Assembly: GCA_023459215.1 (NCBI GenBank)
Contig: JAEWVF010000021.1
Span: forward strand, 7,728-71,727
Length of the DNA: 64,000 nt
Direction of reading: 5' to 3'
Source of the DNA: Chloroflexota bacterium
Lineage (GTDB): Bacteria > Chloroflexota > Anaerolineae > Anaerolineales > Villigracilaceae
A program made the translations under genes and the position numbers. The notes under the pieces are model-generated. The model was not told the origin of the DNA. It saw only the letters and a list, made by a program, of their open reading frames with translations, and did no database searches. This document shows, in pieces, positions 17,375 through 27,953 of the stretch (its first letter is position 1; every line of letters begins with the position of its first letter).

Positions 17375-18343
17375 ATGCCGAAGATTTTCCCGACCCTGTT
17401 TATGTTTGGGCTGATTTTGGCCCTGTCGGCCTGTGGACAGGCCTCGCCAGCCGTGACGATAACGCCTTCGCCGTCCCAGACTCCTTTCCCGGCTGTTATG
17501 GAAACCGCGCTGCCGGATTTACCCGCCCTGCCGGCGCTCGTTGAGCCTACAGCGACTGTCACCAGCGCGCCGCCGCTGCTTTCATTCAGTCCGATCTTGT
17601 TTCGCGAGGGCGGGGCTGATCGCTATTACAGCTTCCAATTGTTGGGCGGCTACCTGGGCGGAAGCTGGCTGGATGACGATGCCACTTTTGCCCGCATGGC
17701 TTTTCGTCAGCCGCACGACCTTTATACACCGGATGGCTACCTGGGCATTTTCCATCCCTATGATGCGACCACGGAGGCCGGCCCACCGTATCACGGCGCA
17801 ACCTATGTCGGCTCGGATTTTTCGCAGTCGCAGCCGTTGTTGTTCGGTTTTTCGCAGGGCTGGCGGGTCACTTCGCGCCCGATCCAGGAGCTGGATGTTG
17901 CATCCGACCTGTACCGCCAGGCGGTCCGGGATTGGCTTCAGGCCCAGGGCTTGGCCGAACCAAACGTGCAAATCCAGCGCATCGCGCGGGTCGACCTGGA
18001 AGGGGATGGGGTTGATGAGGTTTTTATCGCGGCCACGTATTTCAAGACCCCAAATCCGCTTTCGCCGCTGGTTGAGTTGGGCGATTATTCAATTGTTTTG
18101 CTTCGGAAGGTCAGCGGCAATGAGGTGCTGACCCTGCCCCTGGCTGCCGATGTTTATCACAATGCCCTGGCCGAAGCCGGCTATCCGCTGACCTATGAAT
18201 TGCTCACCTTTTTGGATCTGAACCAGGATGGCGTTCTTGAGATTATCCTGACCGTGACCCGCTGGGAGGGCAGCGGGGTGATTGTGTACGAGTTCAAGAA
18301 TGGCACGGTGATCGAGGTTTTGCGTGAAGTAGCTGCCGAATAA
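17375..18343 (+). CDS. Lipoprotein with calcium-loop-like repeats
   Basis: A 322-residue exported lipoprotein. The signal peptide ends at LILALSACGQ, a lipobox. A Thr/Pro-rich stalk follows. Two Asp-rich loops near the C-terminus, DLEGDGVDEVFI and DLNQDGVLEIIL, resemble FG-GAP or dockerin-like calcium loops. GGGAGG lies before the ATG, and a TATAAT at 17328 with a small GGGG/CCCC leader hairpin lies upstream. Function is unknown; it probably sits on the cell surface. Confidence 0.82.
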   Translation: MPKIFPTLFMFGLILALSACGQASPAVTITPSPSQTPFPAVMETALPDLPALPALVEPTATVTSAPPLLSFSPILFREGGADRYYSFQLLGGYLGGSWLDDDATFARMAFRQPHDLYTPDGYLGIFHPYDATTEAGPPYHGATYVGSDFSQSQPLLFGFSQGWRVTSRPIQELDVASDLYRQAVRDWLQAQGLAEPNVQIQRIARVDLEGDGVDEVFIAATYFKTPNPLSPLVELGDYSIVLLRKVSGNEVLTLPLAADVYHNALAEAGYPLTYELLTFLDLNQDGVLEIILTVTRWEGSGVIVYEFKNGTVIEVLREVAAE

Positions 18344-18377
18344 TTGAAAATAGCGGGCCGTTGGCGCTTTTTTCGTG

Positions 18378-18406
18378 TTGCATCGCATCCCAAGCGAGTC
18401 TATAAT
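18378..18406 (+). promoter_or_regulatory. Sigma-70-type promoter of dnaG, probably leaderless
   Basis: TTGCAT (18378-18383) and TATAAT (18401-18406) are separated by exactly 17 bases. The dnaG ATG begins seven bases after the -10 box, about where transcription should start, and no Shine-Dalgarno is present. Confidence 0.72.
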
Positions 18407-18413
18407 TCAATCC

Positions 18414-20312
18414 ATGTCTTCTATCGACGATATCAAATCCCGTATCGACATTCTCGACCTGGCCGCTGAGACCGGGGTCAAATTGCGCCGCACCGGACGC
18501 AACTATACGGGGTTCTGCCCCTTCCACCAGAATACGCGCACACCGGCTTTTGTTGTCTGGCCGGAGAGCGGAACCTGGCGCTGCTTCGGTGAATGCAACG
18601 AGGGCGGCGATATCTTCAAATTCGTGATGAAGAAGGAAGGCGTCGATTTCAAGGAAGCCCTGCAGCGGCTGGCTGAAAAGGCCGGGGTTACGCTGGAACG
18701 CCTCCAGCCGGAGAAGCCGGAGCAGAAGGAAGAAAATTCCCGACTGCGCAACCTGCTCGAAGATGCGGTCACTTTTTACCGGCATCAGTTGCTCAACACC
18801 GAGGCCGGCAAGGTGGCCCTGACCTACCTGCGCGAGAAACGCAACCTGACGCTGGAAACCATCGAAGCGTTTGGCCTGGGGTATGCCCCGCATTCCTGGG
18901 ATGCGACCTTGAATTATTTCAAGGGCAAGCACTATAGCGAACAGGATATTTTCGACGTTGGCCTGCTCTCGGAACGGGACAATGGCGGCTACTACGACAA
19001 GTTCCGCCACCGCATCATGATTCCGATCCGCGATGAGAACGGGCGCATGACCGGCTTCGGCGGGCGTATTCTCGATCCGAACGATATCCCCAAGTTCATG
19101 AACTCGCCCCAGACCGTCTTGTTCGATAAAGGCCGCCTGCTGTACGGACTCGACCGGGCGCGCAAACCGATCCGGGCGGCGGACCAGGCGGTGATTGTCG
19201 AAGGCTACCTGGATGTGATTGCCGTCCACCAGGCGGGCTATGAGAACGTTGTCTCGCCGATGGGCACGGCCCTGACCGAAGACCAGTTGCGCATGTTGAA
19301 GCGCTTTACCCGCAAAATCGTCCTGGCCCTCGACCCGGACGTGGCCGGGCAGAAAGCCGTCCTGCGCGGGCTGGATGCCGCCCGTGAAGCCATGGATCGT
19401 GAAGAGGTGCTCGGCTTCGATGCGCGTGGGCTGCTGCGTCACGAAGCCCGCCTGCAAGCCGATTTGCGCGTGGCGACCATGCCCGATGACCTCGACCCGG
19501 ATGAAATCGTAGCCCGCGAACCGGCTGAATGGGCGCGCCTGATTGCTGCCGCCAAGCCCATTGTCGAGCATGTGCTCGATACCCTGGTGGCGGAGCGCGA
19601 CATCAACGACCCGAAGACCAAGGGCGAGATCGCCGCCCAGATTGTGCCGCTGATCGAAGATTTGCCCAATCCGGTCGAGCGCGATTCGTACCGGCAGATG
19701 CTGGCGCGCCGCCTGAAGGTGGATGAACGCACCTTGACCGGGGTCAAGGTTGCGGGTGGTACGATCCGCCGCGCGCCGCGCCAAAGACCGGATGCGGCCC
19801 AGGGTCAGCCACCAGTCCCGGCTGCTGCGCCCGTCTCCCCATTCCGCAAGATGGAAGCCGCCTGCCTGGGCCACATTTTGCGCCGGCCCGACCTGTTGCC
19901 GCGCCTCGACCGGCGTTTGCAGGAAGCCGGGTTAAGCGCGTTGGGTGTCGCAGATTTCGAGTATACTGATTACCAGTCGATTTTGCTGCTCGTGCAACGC
20001 TCGCTTGAGCAGGATGAATCTGACACGACCGCTTTTGTCAATTCGCGGCTGGTGGCAGAGCTAAGCGAAACTCACGCCGAACTGCTCGCCCAACCTGCCC
20101 CGAAGGGGGCTGACGACCGCCTGCTCGATGAATTGACCCGCCAGGTGCTGCAAATGCGCCGCATGGTTTTGGGCGAAAGCGTCAACCAGTTGCGTTTCCT
20201 GGCTGAAGAAACCCAGGCCGCCGAGTTGAACCGCAGCGCCCAGCAATATGCCCGTGTTTTGCAGGCCATTGACCAGGCTCGCAAACGTTTGAGCGAGTAC
20301 CGCCGGGAGTGA
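18414..20312 (+). CDS. dnaG: DNA primase
   Basis: The 632-residue primase makes RNA primers for replication. The N-terminal CHC2 zinc motif uses C35, H38, C57 and C61 (FCPFHQN...WRCFGEC). The TOPRIM catalytic core follows with [16 protein letters not shown] (the conserved Glu) and LALDPDVAG (the DxD pair). The C-terminal region would bind the helicase. The start [12 protein letters not shown] is standard. rpoD begins two bases after the stop, the conserved macromolecular-synthesis arrangement. Confidence 0.97.
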   Translation: MSSIDDIKSRIDILDLAAETGVKLRRTGRNYTGFCPFHQNTRTPAFVVWPESGTWRCFGECNEGGDIFKFVMKKEGVDFKEALQRLAEKAGVTLERLQPEKPEQKEENSRLRNLLEDAVTFYRHQLLNTEAGKVALTYLREKRNLTLETIEAFGLGYAPHSWDATLNYFKGKHYSEQDIFDVGLLSERDNGGYYDKFRHRIMIPIRDENGRMTGFGGRILDPNDIPKFMNSPQTVLFDKGRLLYGLDRARKPIRAADQAVIVEGYLDVIAVHQAGYENVVSPMGTALTEDQLRMLKRFTRKIVLALDPDVAGQKAVLRGLDAAREAMDREEVLGFDARGLLRHEARLQADLRVATMPDDLDPDEIVAREPAEWARLIAAAKPIVEHVLDTLVAERDINDPKTKGEIAAQIVPLIEDLPNPVERDSYRQMLARRLKVDERTLTGVKVAGGTIRRAPRQRPDAAQGQPPVPAAAPVSPFRKMEAACLGHILRRPDLLPRLDRRLQEAGLSALGVADFEYTDYQSILLLVQRSLEQDESDTTAFVNSRLVAELSETHAELLAQPAPKGADDRLLDELTRQVLQMRRMVLGESVNQLRFLAEETQAAELNRSAQQYARVLQAIDQARKRLSEYRRE

Positions 20313-20314
20313 AC

Positions 20315-21835
20315 ATGCCACGCAAGCCCAAGCCCAAAGATATTTCTTTGCCCCCCGCCGACGAACTTGAAGCCTTTACCCCGGATGTCGAGGAAAGCGA
20401 TCTGGCGCTCGACGATCCGGCCGTGCTTGACCCGGACGAAGCCCTTGAAATGGTGCGCCCGGCGCTGACCAGTGAACTTTCGGAAGACCCGGTGCGGCTG
20501 TACCTGCGCGAGATCGGCCAGGTCAAACTGCTCGATTCGGATAGCGAGTTCCGGCTTTCGACCATGATCGAGGCCCACCGCCTGGTCGAGCGCCTGGAGC
20601 GGAATGTGCCCCGCCGGGGCGTTGGCCGCGCCACCCAGATTTACCGCTCCGTTTTGGATGACCTGGTGATTGCCTGGAAGCGTTTTGCCGAGGACGCGAA
20701 ACGCCTCGCTGTGCAACTGCCCGATTTGGGCTTGGTGCTGGCGGAAGCCCAGGCGCTGCGCCAGGGCTGGGACAGCGACAGCCCCTCGTACCTGCGCGCC
20801 TTTTTGGACAACGGCCAGTGGGGCAGCGATGTGATGTGGAACGGCCTGGCGGCCAATGCCTTCAACTTTTTTATCGGCTTTTACCTGTTGCCGCCCGACC
20901 TGGCAGTCTGGGTGATGAAATATTGCCACCAGCACAATTCGTGCCCGGCCCCGCGCAGCCTGTACCAGCACCTGCCCGAAGAAGAAGAATTGATTCTCGA
21001 CCTGAAAATCATCCAGGTGCGCGCCGACGAGGCCACCCAGGCCCTGGTGCGCGCCAACCTGCGTCTGGTGGTCAGTGTGGCCAAGCGTTACCTCGGGCGC
21101 GGGATTTCGTTCCTCGACCTGATCCAGGAAGGCAACCTGGGGCTGCTGCGGGCGGTCAACAAATTCGACCCGCGGCGCGGATTCAAGTTCAGCACCTACG
21201 CCACCTGGTGGATTCGCCAGTCTATTAACCGCTCGATTGCCGAGCAGGCGCGCACGATCCGCATCCCGGTTCATCTCTTTGAGTCGATCACGCGCATCCT
21301 GCGCATCCAGCGCTCGCTGGTGCAGACCTATGGCCGCGAACCGACCACCGAGGAACTGGCCCTGGAAGTGGGCTATCTCTCCGCCGCCGACGTGCAGGCC
21401 ATCCTGCGCTCCAAGGCGGAGGGCGGCGAACTGGAAGAATCGATTGCGCGGCGCTGGACAGCCGCCAGCAGCAAGGTGGATAAGGTGCTGCGTTCCGCCG
21501 AGGAGCCGGTTTCGCTCGAAGGCCCGGTCGGCGACGAGGAGTCTTCGCAGTTGGGCGATTTTATCCAGGACGATGACGCCCTCGAGCCGATGGACGCCGC
21601 TGCGCGCGAAATGCTGCGCGAGCAGGTCCAACATGCCCTGGCGGCGCTTTCGGAACGTGAGCGCCAGGTGCTCGAACTGCGCTTCGGCCTGATCGACGGC
21701 AAAGACCATACCCTCGAGGAAGTCAGCCGCTATTTCAACGTCACCCGTGAGCGCATCCGCCAGATCGAGGCCAAGGCGTTGAGAAAACTCAGGCATCCGA
21801 CCAGAAGCCGACAGTTGAGAGATTATTTGGGATAA
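20315..21835 (+). CDS. rpoD: RNA polymerase sigma-70 family factor (RpoD-like)
   Basis: The 506-residue protein has region 1.2 ([16 protein letters not shown]), region 2 ([33 protein letters not shown]), region 3 ([13 protein letters not shown]) and region 4.2 ([19 protein letters not shown]). A long nonconserved segment of roughly 150 residues lies between regions 1.2 and 2.1, as in many primary sigmas. GGGAG precedes the ATG at 20315. Cotranscription with dnaG favours the housekeeping sigma, but Chloroflexota can have several and I cannot prove primary status. Confidence 0.92.
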   Translation: MPRKPKPKDISLPPADELEAFTPDVEESDLALDDPAVLDPDEALEMVRPALTSELSEDPVRLYLREIGQVKLLDSDSEFRLSTMIEAHRLVERLERNVPRRGVGRATQIYRSVLDDLVIAWKRFAEDAKRLAVQLPDLGLVLAEAQALRQGWDSDSPSYLRAFLDNGQWGSDVMWNGLAANAFNFFIGFYLLPPDLAVWVMKYCHQHNSCPAPRSLYQHLPEEEELILDLKIIQVRADEATQALVRANLRLVVSVAKRYLGRGISFLDLIQEGNLGLLRAVNKFDPRRGFKFSTYATWWIRQSINRSIAEQARTIRIPVHLFESITRILRIQRSLVQTYGREPTTEELALEVGYLSAADVQAILRSKAEGGELEESIARRWTAASSKVDKVLRSAEEPVSLEGPVGDEESSQLGDFIQDDDALEPMDAAAREMLREQVQHALAALSERERQVLELRFGLIDGKDHTLEEVSRYFNVTRERIRQIEAKALRKLRHPTRSRQLRDYLG

Positions 21836-21879
21836 CCCGGACAACCTGGTTTTGAGAAGAGAAGCTCACCCTGTACGCG

Positions 21880-21923
21880 GAAAGTGGAAAGTAGGCGAAA
21901 AGCTACTTTCCACTTTCTTTTTC
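21880..21923 (+). terminator. Terminator after rpoD
   Basis: GAAAGTGGAAAGTAG (21880-21894) pairs perfectly with CTACTTTCCACTTTC (21903-21917), followed by a T/C-rich run. Confidence 0.85.
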
Positions 21924-21982
21924 CTTTTCTAACGCAAAATTTAGACTGGTTTGGTATTCTTTTCCCATTCAGGAGCAAGCCC

Positions 21983-22927
<945 letters not shown>

Positions 22928-22936
22928 TTCAACGTC

Positions 22937-22965
22937 GTAGGGGCGAGCCGTCGGCTCGCCCCTGC
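22937..22965. repeat. GTAGGGGCG palindrome, copy 3, between msrP and msrQ
   Basis: GTAGGGGCGAGCCG and CGGCTCGCCCCTGC form a near-perfect hairpin inside a two-gene operon, 14 bases before the msrQ start. It lacks a T-tract. Confidence 0.85.
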
Positions 22966-22979
22966 GGAAAATAAATCAT

Positions 22980-23618
22980 ATGAAAAAAAATCGTTTTACC
23001 CCGCTCCAAATCCTGGTCCATTTTGCCGGCTGGCTGCCGCTCGGCCTGCTGCTCTTCGACTTCCTGCGCGACAACCTGACCGCCAACCCGATCCAGGCCA
23101 TCGAGCAGCGCACCGGACTGAACGCCATCACCTTCCTGCTCCTGTCGCTGGCCTGCACCCCGGTCGCTTCCGTCTTTGGTTGGAAGGAACTGACCCAGCG
23201 CCGCAAAGCGCTCGGCAATTATGGCTTCTTGTATGCCGCCCTGCACGTGACCACGTTCTTTGTCCTGGATTATGGCCTGAACCTGGCGGCGGTCTGGCGC
23301 GATGTGGGCAGCAAATCCTTTATTATCATCGGCGCGCTGGCTTTCCTGCTGCTGCTGCCGCTGGCGGTGACCTCGTTCAACTATTGGATGAAACGCCTGG
23401 GCAAGAACTGGAAGCGCCTGCATCGCCTGGCCTACATTATCTCCCCGCTGGTGGTGGTGCATTTCTTCATGGCCAAGAAAGGCGACCTGCTCAACCTGAG
23501 CGGCGACATCCTTCAGCCGCTGGCTTATGGCGCGGTTGCGCTCGTTTTACTGCTCCTGCGCCTGGCCCCGGTCAAAAAGCCGCTGATCGCCCTGCGCCAA
23601 AAACTTTTTGCCCGATAA
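22980..23618 (+). CDS. msrQ: MsrQ-like heme-binding membrane subunit
   Basis: The 212-residue polytopic protein matches the YedZ/MsrQ ferric reductase-like family. Helices include FAGWLPLGLLLFDFL, ALHVTTFFVLDYGLN (heme His region) and LAYIISPLVVVHFFMAKKG (another His-containing helix). The segment RKALGNYGFLYAALHV is typical. It takes electrons from the quinone pool or a flavin reductase and passes them to periplasmic MsrP. The order msrP-msrQ is the standard one. Confidence 0.93.
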   Translation: MKKNRFTPLQILVHFAGWLPLGLLLFDFLRDNLTANPIQAIEQRTGLNAITFLLLSLACTPVASVFGWKELTQRRKALGNYGFLYAALHVTTFFVLDYGLNLAAVWRDVGSKSFIIIGALAFLLLLPLAVTSFNYWMKRLGKNWKRLHRLAYIISPLVVVHFFMAKKGDLLNLSGDILQPLAYGAVALVLLLLRLAPVKKPLIALRQKLFAR

Positions 23619-23622
23619 ATGC

Positions 23623-23652
23623 GTAGGGGCGACCCATTGGGTCGCCCCTCTA
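23623..23652. repeat. GTAGGGGCG palindrome, copy 4, after msrQ
   Basis: GTAGGGGCGACCCA pairs with TGGGTCGCCCC, followed by TCTAC. It lies five bases after the msrQ stop and just before the end of a convergent gene, so it could act as a weak bidirectional terminator. Confidence 0.85.
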
Positions 23653-23662
23653 CAACGTTCTG

Positions 23663-23887
23663 CTAGAAAATCCCGCGGATGACCAGCAGGAAACCGATGA
23701 TGGCCAGCGGAATGCCGATGATCGCTCCGATGACGGTCAGGCTGATGAGAACGCCCACCAGCATGAATACCAGCCCGAGCACGATGGCAACGAAGCGGCC
23801 GGTCATTTCCAGGATGGTTGTCAGTAGGGTCCAGATGGCCCAGAACGGCCAGAGATACCAGGGGACAGTACTTGTTTTTTGGGTCAT
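23663..23887 (-). CDS. Small two-helix membrane protein
   Basis: The 74-residue protein has an aromatic N-terminus (PWYLWPFWAIWTLLTT) and a long Gly/Ile/Val-rich hydrophobic stretch (FVAIVLGLVFMLVGVLISLTV and IPLAIIGFLLVIRGIF). GGAGG precedes the ATG. No function can be assigned. It is codirectional with the lipoprotein gene upstream, with about 50 bases between them. Confidence 0.72.
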   Translation of the reverse strand: MTQKTSTVPWYLWPFWAIWTLLTTILEMTGRFVAIVLGLVFMLVGVLISLTVIGAIIGIPLAIIGFLLVIRGIF

Positions 23888-23937
23888 TTTTACCTCCGTT
23901 TAAGTACAGAGATATACGCGCTTCAACGCATCCGGTT

Positions 23938-24534
23938 TTATGGGCAGACGCGTTGGAATTTGATCCGATCCAGGAAAACCTGGCTGCGGGCGATGACGTC
24001 TCCCTGGGTGTTGGTCAGCACGAACTGGTATTGCAGCCAGGCCGGATCATATTCCTTGTATTCCGGTACGTTGACCGCCCGCAGTTTATATTCATACCGG
24101 CCAGATCCCAGTGGACGCATGGCCAGCCCGGTGTTCCAGGCGCTTTGCGCGCCGCTTTTCTGGTTGCGTAAGCGAACGAACAGGAGCACGCTGAAGACTT
24201 TTTCGGGCTGGCTGACGGTGACATCGAAAGTTACATCCTTGGGCGAACAGTCGCCGCCGTAGTAAATCTGTTCGGTGCTGAGGTTGATCTGCGCTAACGA
24301 CTCGGCGGCCAGGGTGGCGGTGGCGAGTTCAACCGTCGGCGTGGCGGAAGCGGATTCAACGGTAGCCAACCCTTGGGTGGGTGCGCTGGCTTCCGTCCCC
24401 TCGGGCGGGGTGAAGGTTTCCTGGACAGCGGTTGGGAAAATGAGCGGCTCGATGGTCGGGCGCGGGGCGAGGCCTGGCGCGCTGCAAGCCAGCGCAGCCA
24501 GGATCAAGGGCAGGCAGAACCGGGCGATTTTCAT
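23938..24534 (-). CDS. Lipoprotein of unknown function
   Basis: A 198-residue lipoprotein. The signal peptide ends ILAALACSAPG (lipobox), then a Thr/Pro/Ala-rich stalk of about 60 residues. The globular part contains DVTFDVTVSQPEKVFSVLL and RYEYKLRAVNVPEYKEYDP, a beta-rich, Ig-like pattern by eye. AAGGAG precedes the ATG at 24534. It is divergent from the DsbA-like gene. Confidence 0.8.
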   Translation of the reverse strand: MKIARFCLPLILAALACSAPGLAPRPTIEPLIFPTAVQETFTPPEGTEASAPTQGLATVESASATPTVELATATLAAESLAQINLSTEQIYYGGDCSPKDVTFDVTVSQPEKVFSVLLFVRLRNQKSGAQSAWNTGLAMRPLGSGRYEYKLRAVNVPEYKEYDPAWLQYQFVLTNTQGDVIARSQVFLDRIKFQRVCP

Positions 24535-24563
24535 CTTTTCTCCTTTTGCGCCCATGATAGCAT

Positions 24564-24591
24564 TTTGCAACAATACTTTGCAAGGTATAAT
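24564..24591 (+). promoter_or_regulatory. Promoter of the dsbA-like gene, probably leaderless
   Basis: TTTGCA (24564-24569) and TATAAT (24586-24591) are 16 bases apart. The ATG starts six bases after the -10 box, leaving no room for a ribosome binding site. Confidence 0.62.
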
Positions 24592-24597
24592 GCCGCC

Positions 24598-25353
24598 ATG
24601 ACCGAACCCGAATTGACTCCAGATGAGAAAGCGCCGGTTTCTGCCCGGCGAAGGCGGCCAAGCTTGCCGCAATGGCCCAATCGTATCCTGCCGCTGGTTT
24701 TGCTCGGACTGGCCTTGTTTGGCTCCGGGCTGGGCACCGGCTGGTACCTGTGGGGGCAGGATCAGCCTGCCGCTGAAACACTCCAGACCTCCCAGCTTGA
24801 AATCCCCGAGACGCTGAAGCGCTATGATGTTGGCGGCGAGGGCTTGCCCGCTTTTGGCCCCGACGATGCGCCGGTTGTGCTAATGGAGTTCAGCGATTAC
24901 CAATGCCCGTACTGCAAGCGCTGGCATGACGATGTCTTTCCCCTGCTGATTGCCGAATATGGCGACCGGATAAAGTTTGTTTACCGTAACCTGCCGGTCA
25001 TTCGTGCAAATTCCGCCGATGCCGCCCGGGCTTCTTATTGCGCCGACGAGCAGGGCGCGTATTGGGAGTATCACGAGGCCCTGTTCAGTAATCGCTATGA
25101 TTTCAGCGAGCAGTCTTATGAGCAATATGCGCGCGACCTCGGCCTGGATGTCGAGGCCTTGCTGGAGTGCTACAACTCGGGTCGTTACGCCGACCTGGTC
25201 GAGCAGGAATTGCAGTTCGCCCGCTCGATGGGCATCGGCTCGACGCCAACTTTCTTCATCAACGGCATCCCGGTTGTCGGCGCGCAGCCCTATGATGTTT
25301 TCAAGCAGATGATCGACATGGAACTGGCCGGGGAACTGCCGAAGGGGGAATAG
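24598..25353 (+). CDS. Membrane-anchored DsbA-like thioredoxin-fold oxidoreductase
   Basis: A 251-residue protein with an N-terminal anchor (about 29-50, LPLVLLGLALFGSGLGTGWY) and a periplasmic DsbA-type domain. The redox site is C103-P-Y-C106 in SDYQCPYCKRWHDD. The cis-Pro loop is GSTPTFFINGIPVVG. DsbA-like proteins of this group oxidise or isomerise disulfides in exported proteins. The deoxynucleoside kinase gene starts at its stop codon, sharing a base. Confidence 0.92.
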   Translation: MTEPELTPDEKAPVSARRRRPSLPQWPNRILPLVLLGLALFGSGLGTGWYLWGQDQPAAETLQTSQLEIPETLKRYDVGGEGLPAFGPDDAPVVLMEFSDYQCPYCKRWHDDVFPLLIAEYGDRIKFVYRNLPVIRANSADAARASYCADEQGAYWEYHEALFSNRYDFSEQSYEQYARDLGLDVEALLECYNSGRYADLVEQELQFARSMGIGSTPTFFINGIPVVGAQPYDVFKQMIDMELAGELPKGE

Positions 25354-26018
25354 TGAAAAAATTTGTGGCTGTTGCCGGCAATATCGGCGTGGGAAAATCG
25401 ACCCTGGTCAACGGGTTGTGTGTGCGACTCGGCTGGCAGCCGTTCTATGAGCCGGTGGCAGAGAACCCTTACCTGGCTGATTTTTACCGGGATATGAATG
25501 CCTGGGCGTTCCACTCGCAGGTTTTCTTCCTGACGCATCGCCTGCGTTCGCACCATGCGATTTCATCCCACCCGACTTCGGTCATTCAAGACCGCAGCGT
25601 TTACGAAGACGCTGAGATTTTTGCCCACAACCTGTATTTGCAGGGCCATATTACCCCGCGCGATTACCAGACCTATCGTGAACTGTACCAGACGGCCATG
25701 GATTTCCTGCCGCCGCCCGACTTGGTCATTTACCTGCGCGCTTCGGTGCCGACCCTGCTCCAGCGGATTGCCCGGCGCGGACGCGATTATGAGCGTACCA
25801 TCAGCGCCGACTATTTGGAGAGCTTGAACCGCTTGTATGAGAACTGGATTTCCGATTTCACCCTTTGCCCGGTGCTGACCGTCCCGGCGGACGACCTGGA
25901 TTATGTCGCCCATGCCGGGCACCTGAACCTGATTGTCCGCAAGGTGGACGAGAAGCTGACCGGCCGCGAGGAAGTGGTTTTCTACCCTGAGGAAGTTGCC
26001 CGCGCGGCGGAAGATTGA
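25353..26018 (+). CDS. Deoxynucleoside kinase (dAdo/dGuo kinase family)
   Basis: The 221-residue enzyme phosphorylates deoxynucleosides for salvage. It has the P-loop AGNIGVGKST (residues 8-17), the QDRSVYEDAEIFA motif carrying the family D/ERS triad, and the LID-type arginines (RIARRGRDYER). The GTG start overlaps the dsbA-like stop by one base and GAAGGGGG lies upstream. Substrate preference cannot be read from the sequence. Confidence 0.93.
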   Translation: MKKFVAVAGNIGVGKSTLVNGLCVRLGWQPFYEPVAENPYLADFYRDMNAWAFHSQVFFLTHRLRSHHAISSHPTSVIQDRSVYEDAEIFAHNLYLQGHITPRDYQTYRELYQTAMDFLPPPDLVIYLRASVPTLLQRIARRGRDYERTISADYLESLNRLYENWISDFTLCPVLTVPADDLDYVAHAGHLNLIVRKVDEKLTGREEVVFYPEEVARAAED

Positions 26019-26020
26019 TC

Positions 26021-26386
26021 ATGCCCATTTACGCTCTCGACCACATCCAGCTTTCGATCCCACCCCAGGCGGAAGAGGCGGCGCGCGCGTTTTATGTGCT
26101 CGTTTTGGGTTTTGTTGAAGCTCCCAAACCTGCCGAATTGGCCGGGCGCGGCGGCCTTTGGCTCGAGCAGGGCAATGTCCGCCTGCACCTTGGCGTCGAA
26201 CCGGATTTCCATCCGCTCAAGAAGGCCCACCCGGCCCTGCTGACCGATAACCTGGATGAACTGACAGCGCGGGTGCGCGCCTCCGGTGGCCTGGTGGACG
26301 ATAACCAGCCGCCCCTGGCCGGTTATCGCCGGGCGCATGTCTTCGATCCGTTTGGCAATCGCATTGAGTTAATGCAGAAAATATAG
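26021..26386 (+). CDS. VOC-superfamily (glyoxalase-like) protein
   Basis: The 121-residue protein has the paired beta-alpha-beta-beta-beta modules of the vicinal oxygen chelate fold: LDHIQLSIPP near the start and HVFDPFGNRIELMQ at the end, which carry the usual H and E metal ligands. The ATG at 26021 is preferred over an overlapping TTG. Substrate is unknown. It overlaps or abuts the kinase gene, so the three genes from 24598 form one operon. Confidence 0.87.
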   Translation: MPIYALDHIQLSIPPQAEEAARAFYVLVLGFVEAPKPAELAGRGGLWLEQGNVRLHLGVEPDFHPLKKAHPALLTDNLDELTARVRASGGLVDDNQPPLAGYRRAHVFDPFGNRIELMQKI

Positions 26387-26410
26387 TCAACCGAAAATAG
26401 CATAAACAAA

Positions 26411-26437
26411 AAGACCGCCACAAAAAGTGGCGGTCTT
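26411..26437. terminator. Bidirectional terminator
   Basis: AAGACCGCCAC (26411-26421) pairs perfectly with GTGGCGGTCTT (26427-26437) around AAAAA. It separates the converging VOC gene and glutamate dehydrogenase gene. Confidence 0.9.
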
Positions 26438-26456
26438 CGCATTTCAAAACAATGGG

Positions 26457-27743
26457 CTAGGCCCAGCCGCGCAACTGCATGGCCTTGACCACGCGGTCGA
26501 TGGCGACCATGTAGGCCGCATCGCGCATATAGACGCCTTCTTTTGCGCTCATGTTGAGCACGCCGTGGAAGGCGGAAGTCATCTTGGCATCCAGTTTCTC
26601 GAGCACTTCCTGCTTGCCCCAGTAGAAGTTCATATCGTTCTGAACCTGCTCAAAGTAGGATGTCGTCACCCCACCGGCATTACACAGGAAATCGGGGATG
26701 TTGAAAATCTTGTTGGCCTTGAAGAATTCGTCCGCTTCCGGGGTGGTCGGGCCGTTGGCGCCTTCGGCCACGATCTTGACCCGGCTGTGGATTTTCTTGA
26801 CCGTATCGGCGTTGACCTGACCTTCGAGCGCAGCGGGGATCAACACATCGGCTTCCTTGCTGATCCAGGCATCGCCGTCTTCGATGATGTAGCCGGCGGC
26901 CTTGGCTTTTTCCTTGTCGATGGTACCGTACTGGTCGGTGATTGAGAGCAGGAAGCGCGGGTCGATACCGTCTTTGTGGCTGTAGGTATAGGAAGCGCGT
27001 TCATGGCGATCCCAGCAAGAGACGCAGGCCACTTTGCCGCCCAACATTTCGACAAAACCGATGGCTGCATATTGCGAAACGTTGCCGAAACCCTGCAGGG
27101 CCGCCACCGATTTCTTGGGATCCATGCCGAGGTGCTTCATCGCTTCGCGCACCGTGTAGATGACGCCGTAGCCGGTCGCTTCGGTGCGGCCTTCAGAGCC
27201 GCCGCCGCCCAGGGGTTTGCCGGTGAATACGCCGGGGGTGTACTGTCCAACCAATTTGGAGTACTCGTCCATCATCCAGCCCATCATCTGGGGCGTGGTG
27301 CCAACATCCGGGGCCGGCACATCCTGGCGCGGGCCGATGTTTTTCCACATGTTCTGCACCCAGCCGCGGCACAGGCGTTCTTTTTCAACGGTCGAAAGCG
27401 AAGCCGAATCGACGATGACGCCGCCCTTGCCGCCGCCCAGCGGAATATCGGCTACGGCGCATTTCCAGGTCATCCAGGTGGCCAGGGCGCGCACCGTGTC
27501 GAAAGTTTCCGACGGGTGGAAGCGGATGCCGCCTTTGTTGGGGCCGCGGGCATCGTTGTGCTGAACGCGGAACCCCTGGAAGACGCGCAGGGAACCATCA
27601 TCCATGCGCACCGGGATGCGGAAGGAATACTCGCGCATCGGCCAGCGCAGGACTTCCGCGATTTGCGGGTCCAGGTTCAACTGTTTGGCGACACCGTCAA
27701 ACTGTTTCTGCGCCATTTCAAAGGCATTGATTTGACCGGACAT
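26457..27743 (-). CDS. gdhA: Glutamate dehydrogenase
   Basis: The 428-residue enzyme interconverts glutamate and 2-oxoglutarate with ammonia. The catalytic core shows GPNKGGIRFHP, the TWKCAVADIPLGGGKGG lysine region and VPAPDVGT. The Rossmann domain contains AALQGFGNVSQYAA. The C-terminus has VAEGANGPTTPEAD and FLCNAGGVTTSYFEQVQN, as in the hexameric class. AGGAG precedes the ATG. NAD or NADP preference was not determined. Confidence 0.96.
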   Translation of the reverse strand: MSGQINAFEMAQKQFDGVAKQLNLDPQIAEVLRWPMREYSFRIPVRMDDGSLRVFQGFRVQHNDARGPNKGGIRFHPSETFDTVRALATWMTWKCAVADIPLGGGKGGVIVDSASLSTVEKERLCRGWVQNMWKNIGPRQDVPAPDVGTTPQMMGWMMDEYSKLVGQYTPGVFTGKPLGGGGSEGRTEATGYGVIYTVREAMKHLGMDPKKSVAALQGFGNVSQYAAIGFVEMLGGKVACVSCWDRHERASYTYSHKDGIDPRFLLSITDQYGTIDKEKAKAAGYIIEDGDAWISKEADVLIPAALEGQVNADTVKKIHSRVKIVAEGANGPTTPEADEFFKANKIFNIPDFLCNAGGVTTSYFEQVQNDMNFYWGKQEVLEKLDAKMTSAFHGVLNMSAKEGVYMRDAAYMVAIDRVVKAMQLRGWA

Positions 27744-27773
27744 ATTTCATCTCCTATAACGGGTAGTGAATAT

Positions 27774-27815
27774 GATAAAAAAATATAAGCGGGCTACCGG
27801 ATCGGAAGCCCGCTT
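27774..27815 (-). terminator. Terminator of gatB, upstream of gdhA
   Basis: On the minus strand AAGCGGGCT (27815-27807) and AGCCCGCTT (27795-27787) form a stem, followed by ATATTTTTTT. It would end transcription arriving from gatB before gdhA. Confidence 0.8.
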
Positions 27816-27953
27816 CTTGGAAGAGTTATGTAGCAGACGCAAATCATGTGATTTTTTGCCTTCGCTAATACCTTCTAAGGTTACATGAGTTTGAAGGCCG
27901 AGTCAATATGAGACTCATCACATCTTTCGGCGTGATATGTCAGACAAAAACAA

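Noticed and set aside
20072..21844. A 590-codon open frame antisense to rpoD, and similar long antisense frames over dnaG (18294-19874), glyQS (12446-13663) and etfAB (6361-7698)
   Set aside because: The sense frames encode clear, full-length conserved proteins; the antisense products are Arg/Ala/Gly-rich without family similarity and follow from codon bias in GC-rich genes.
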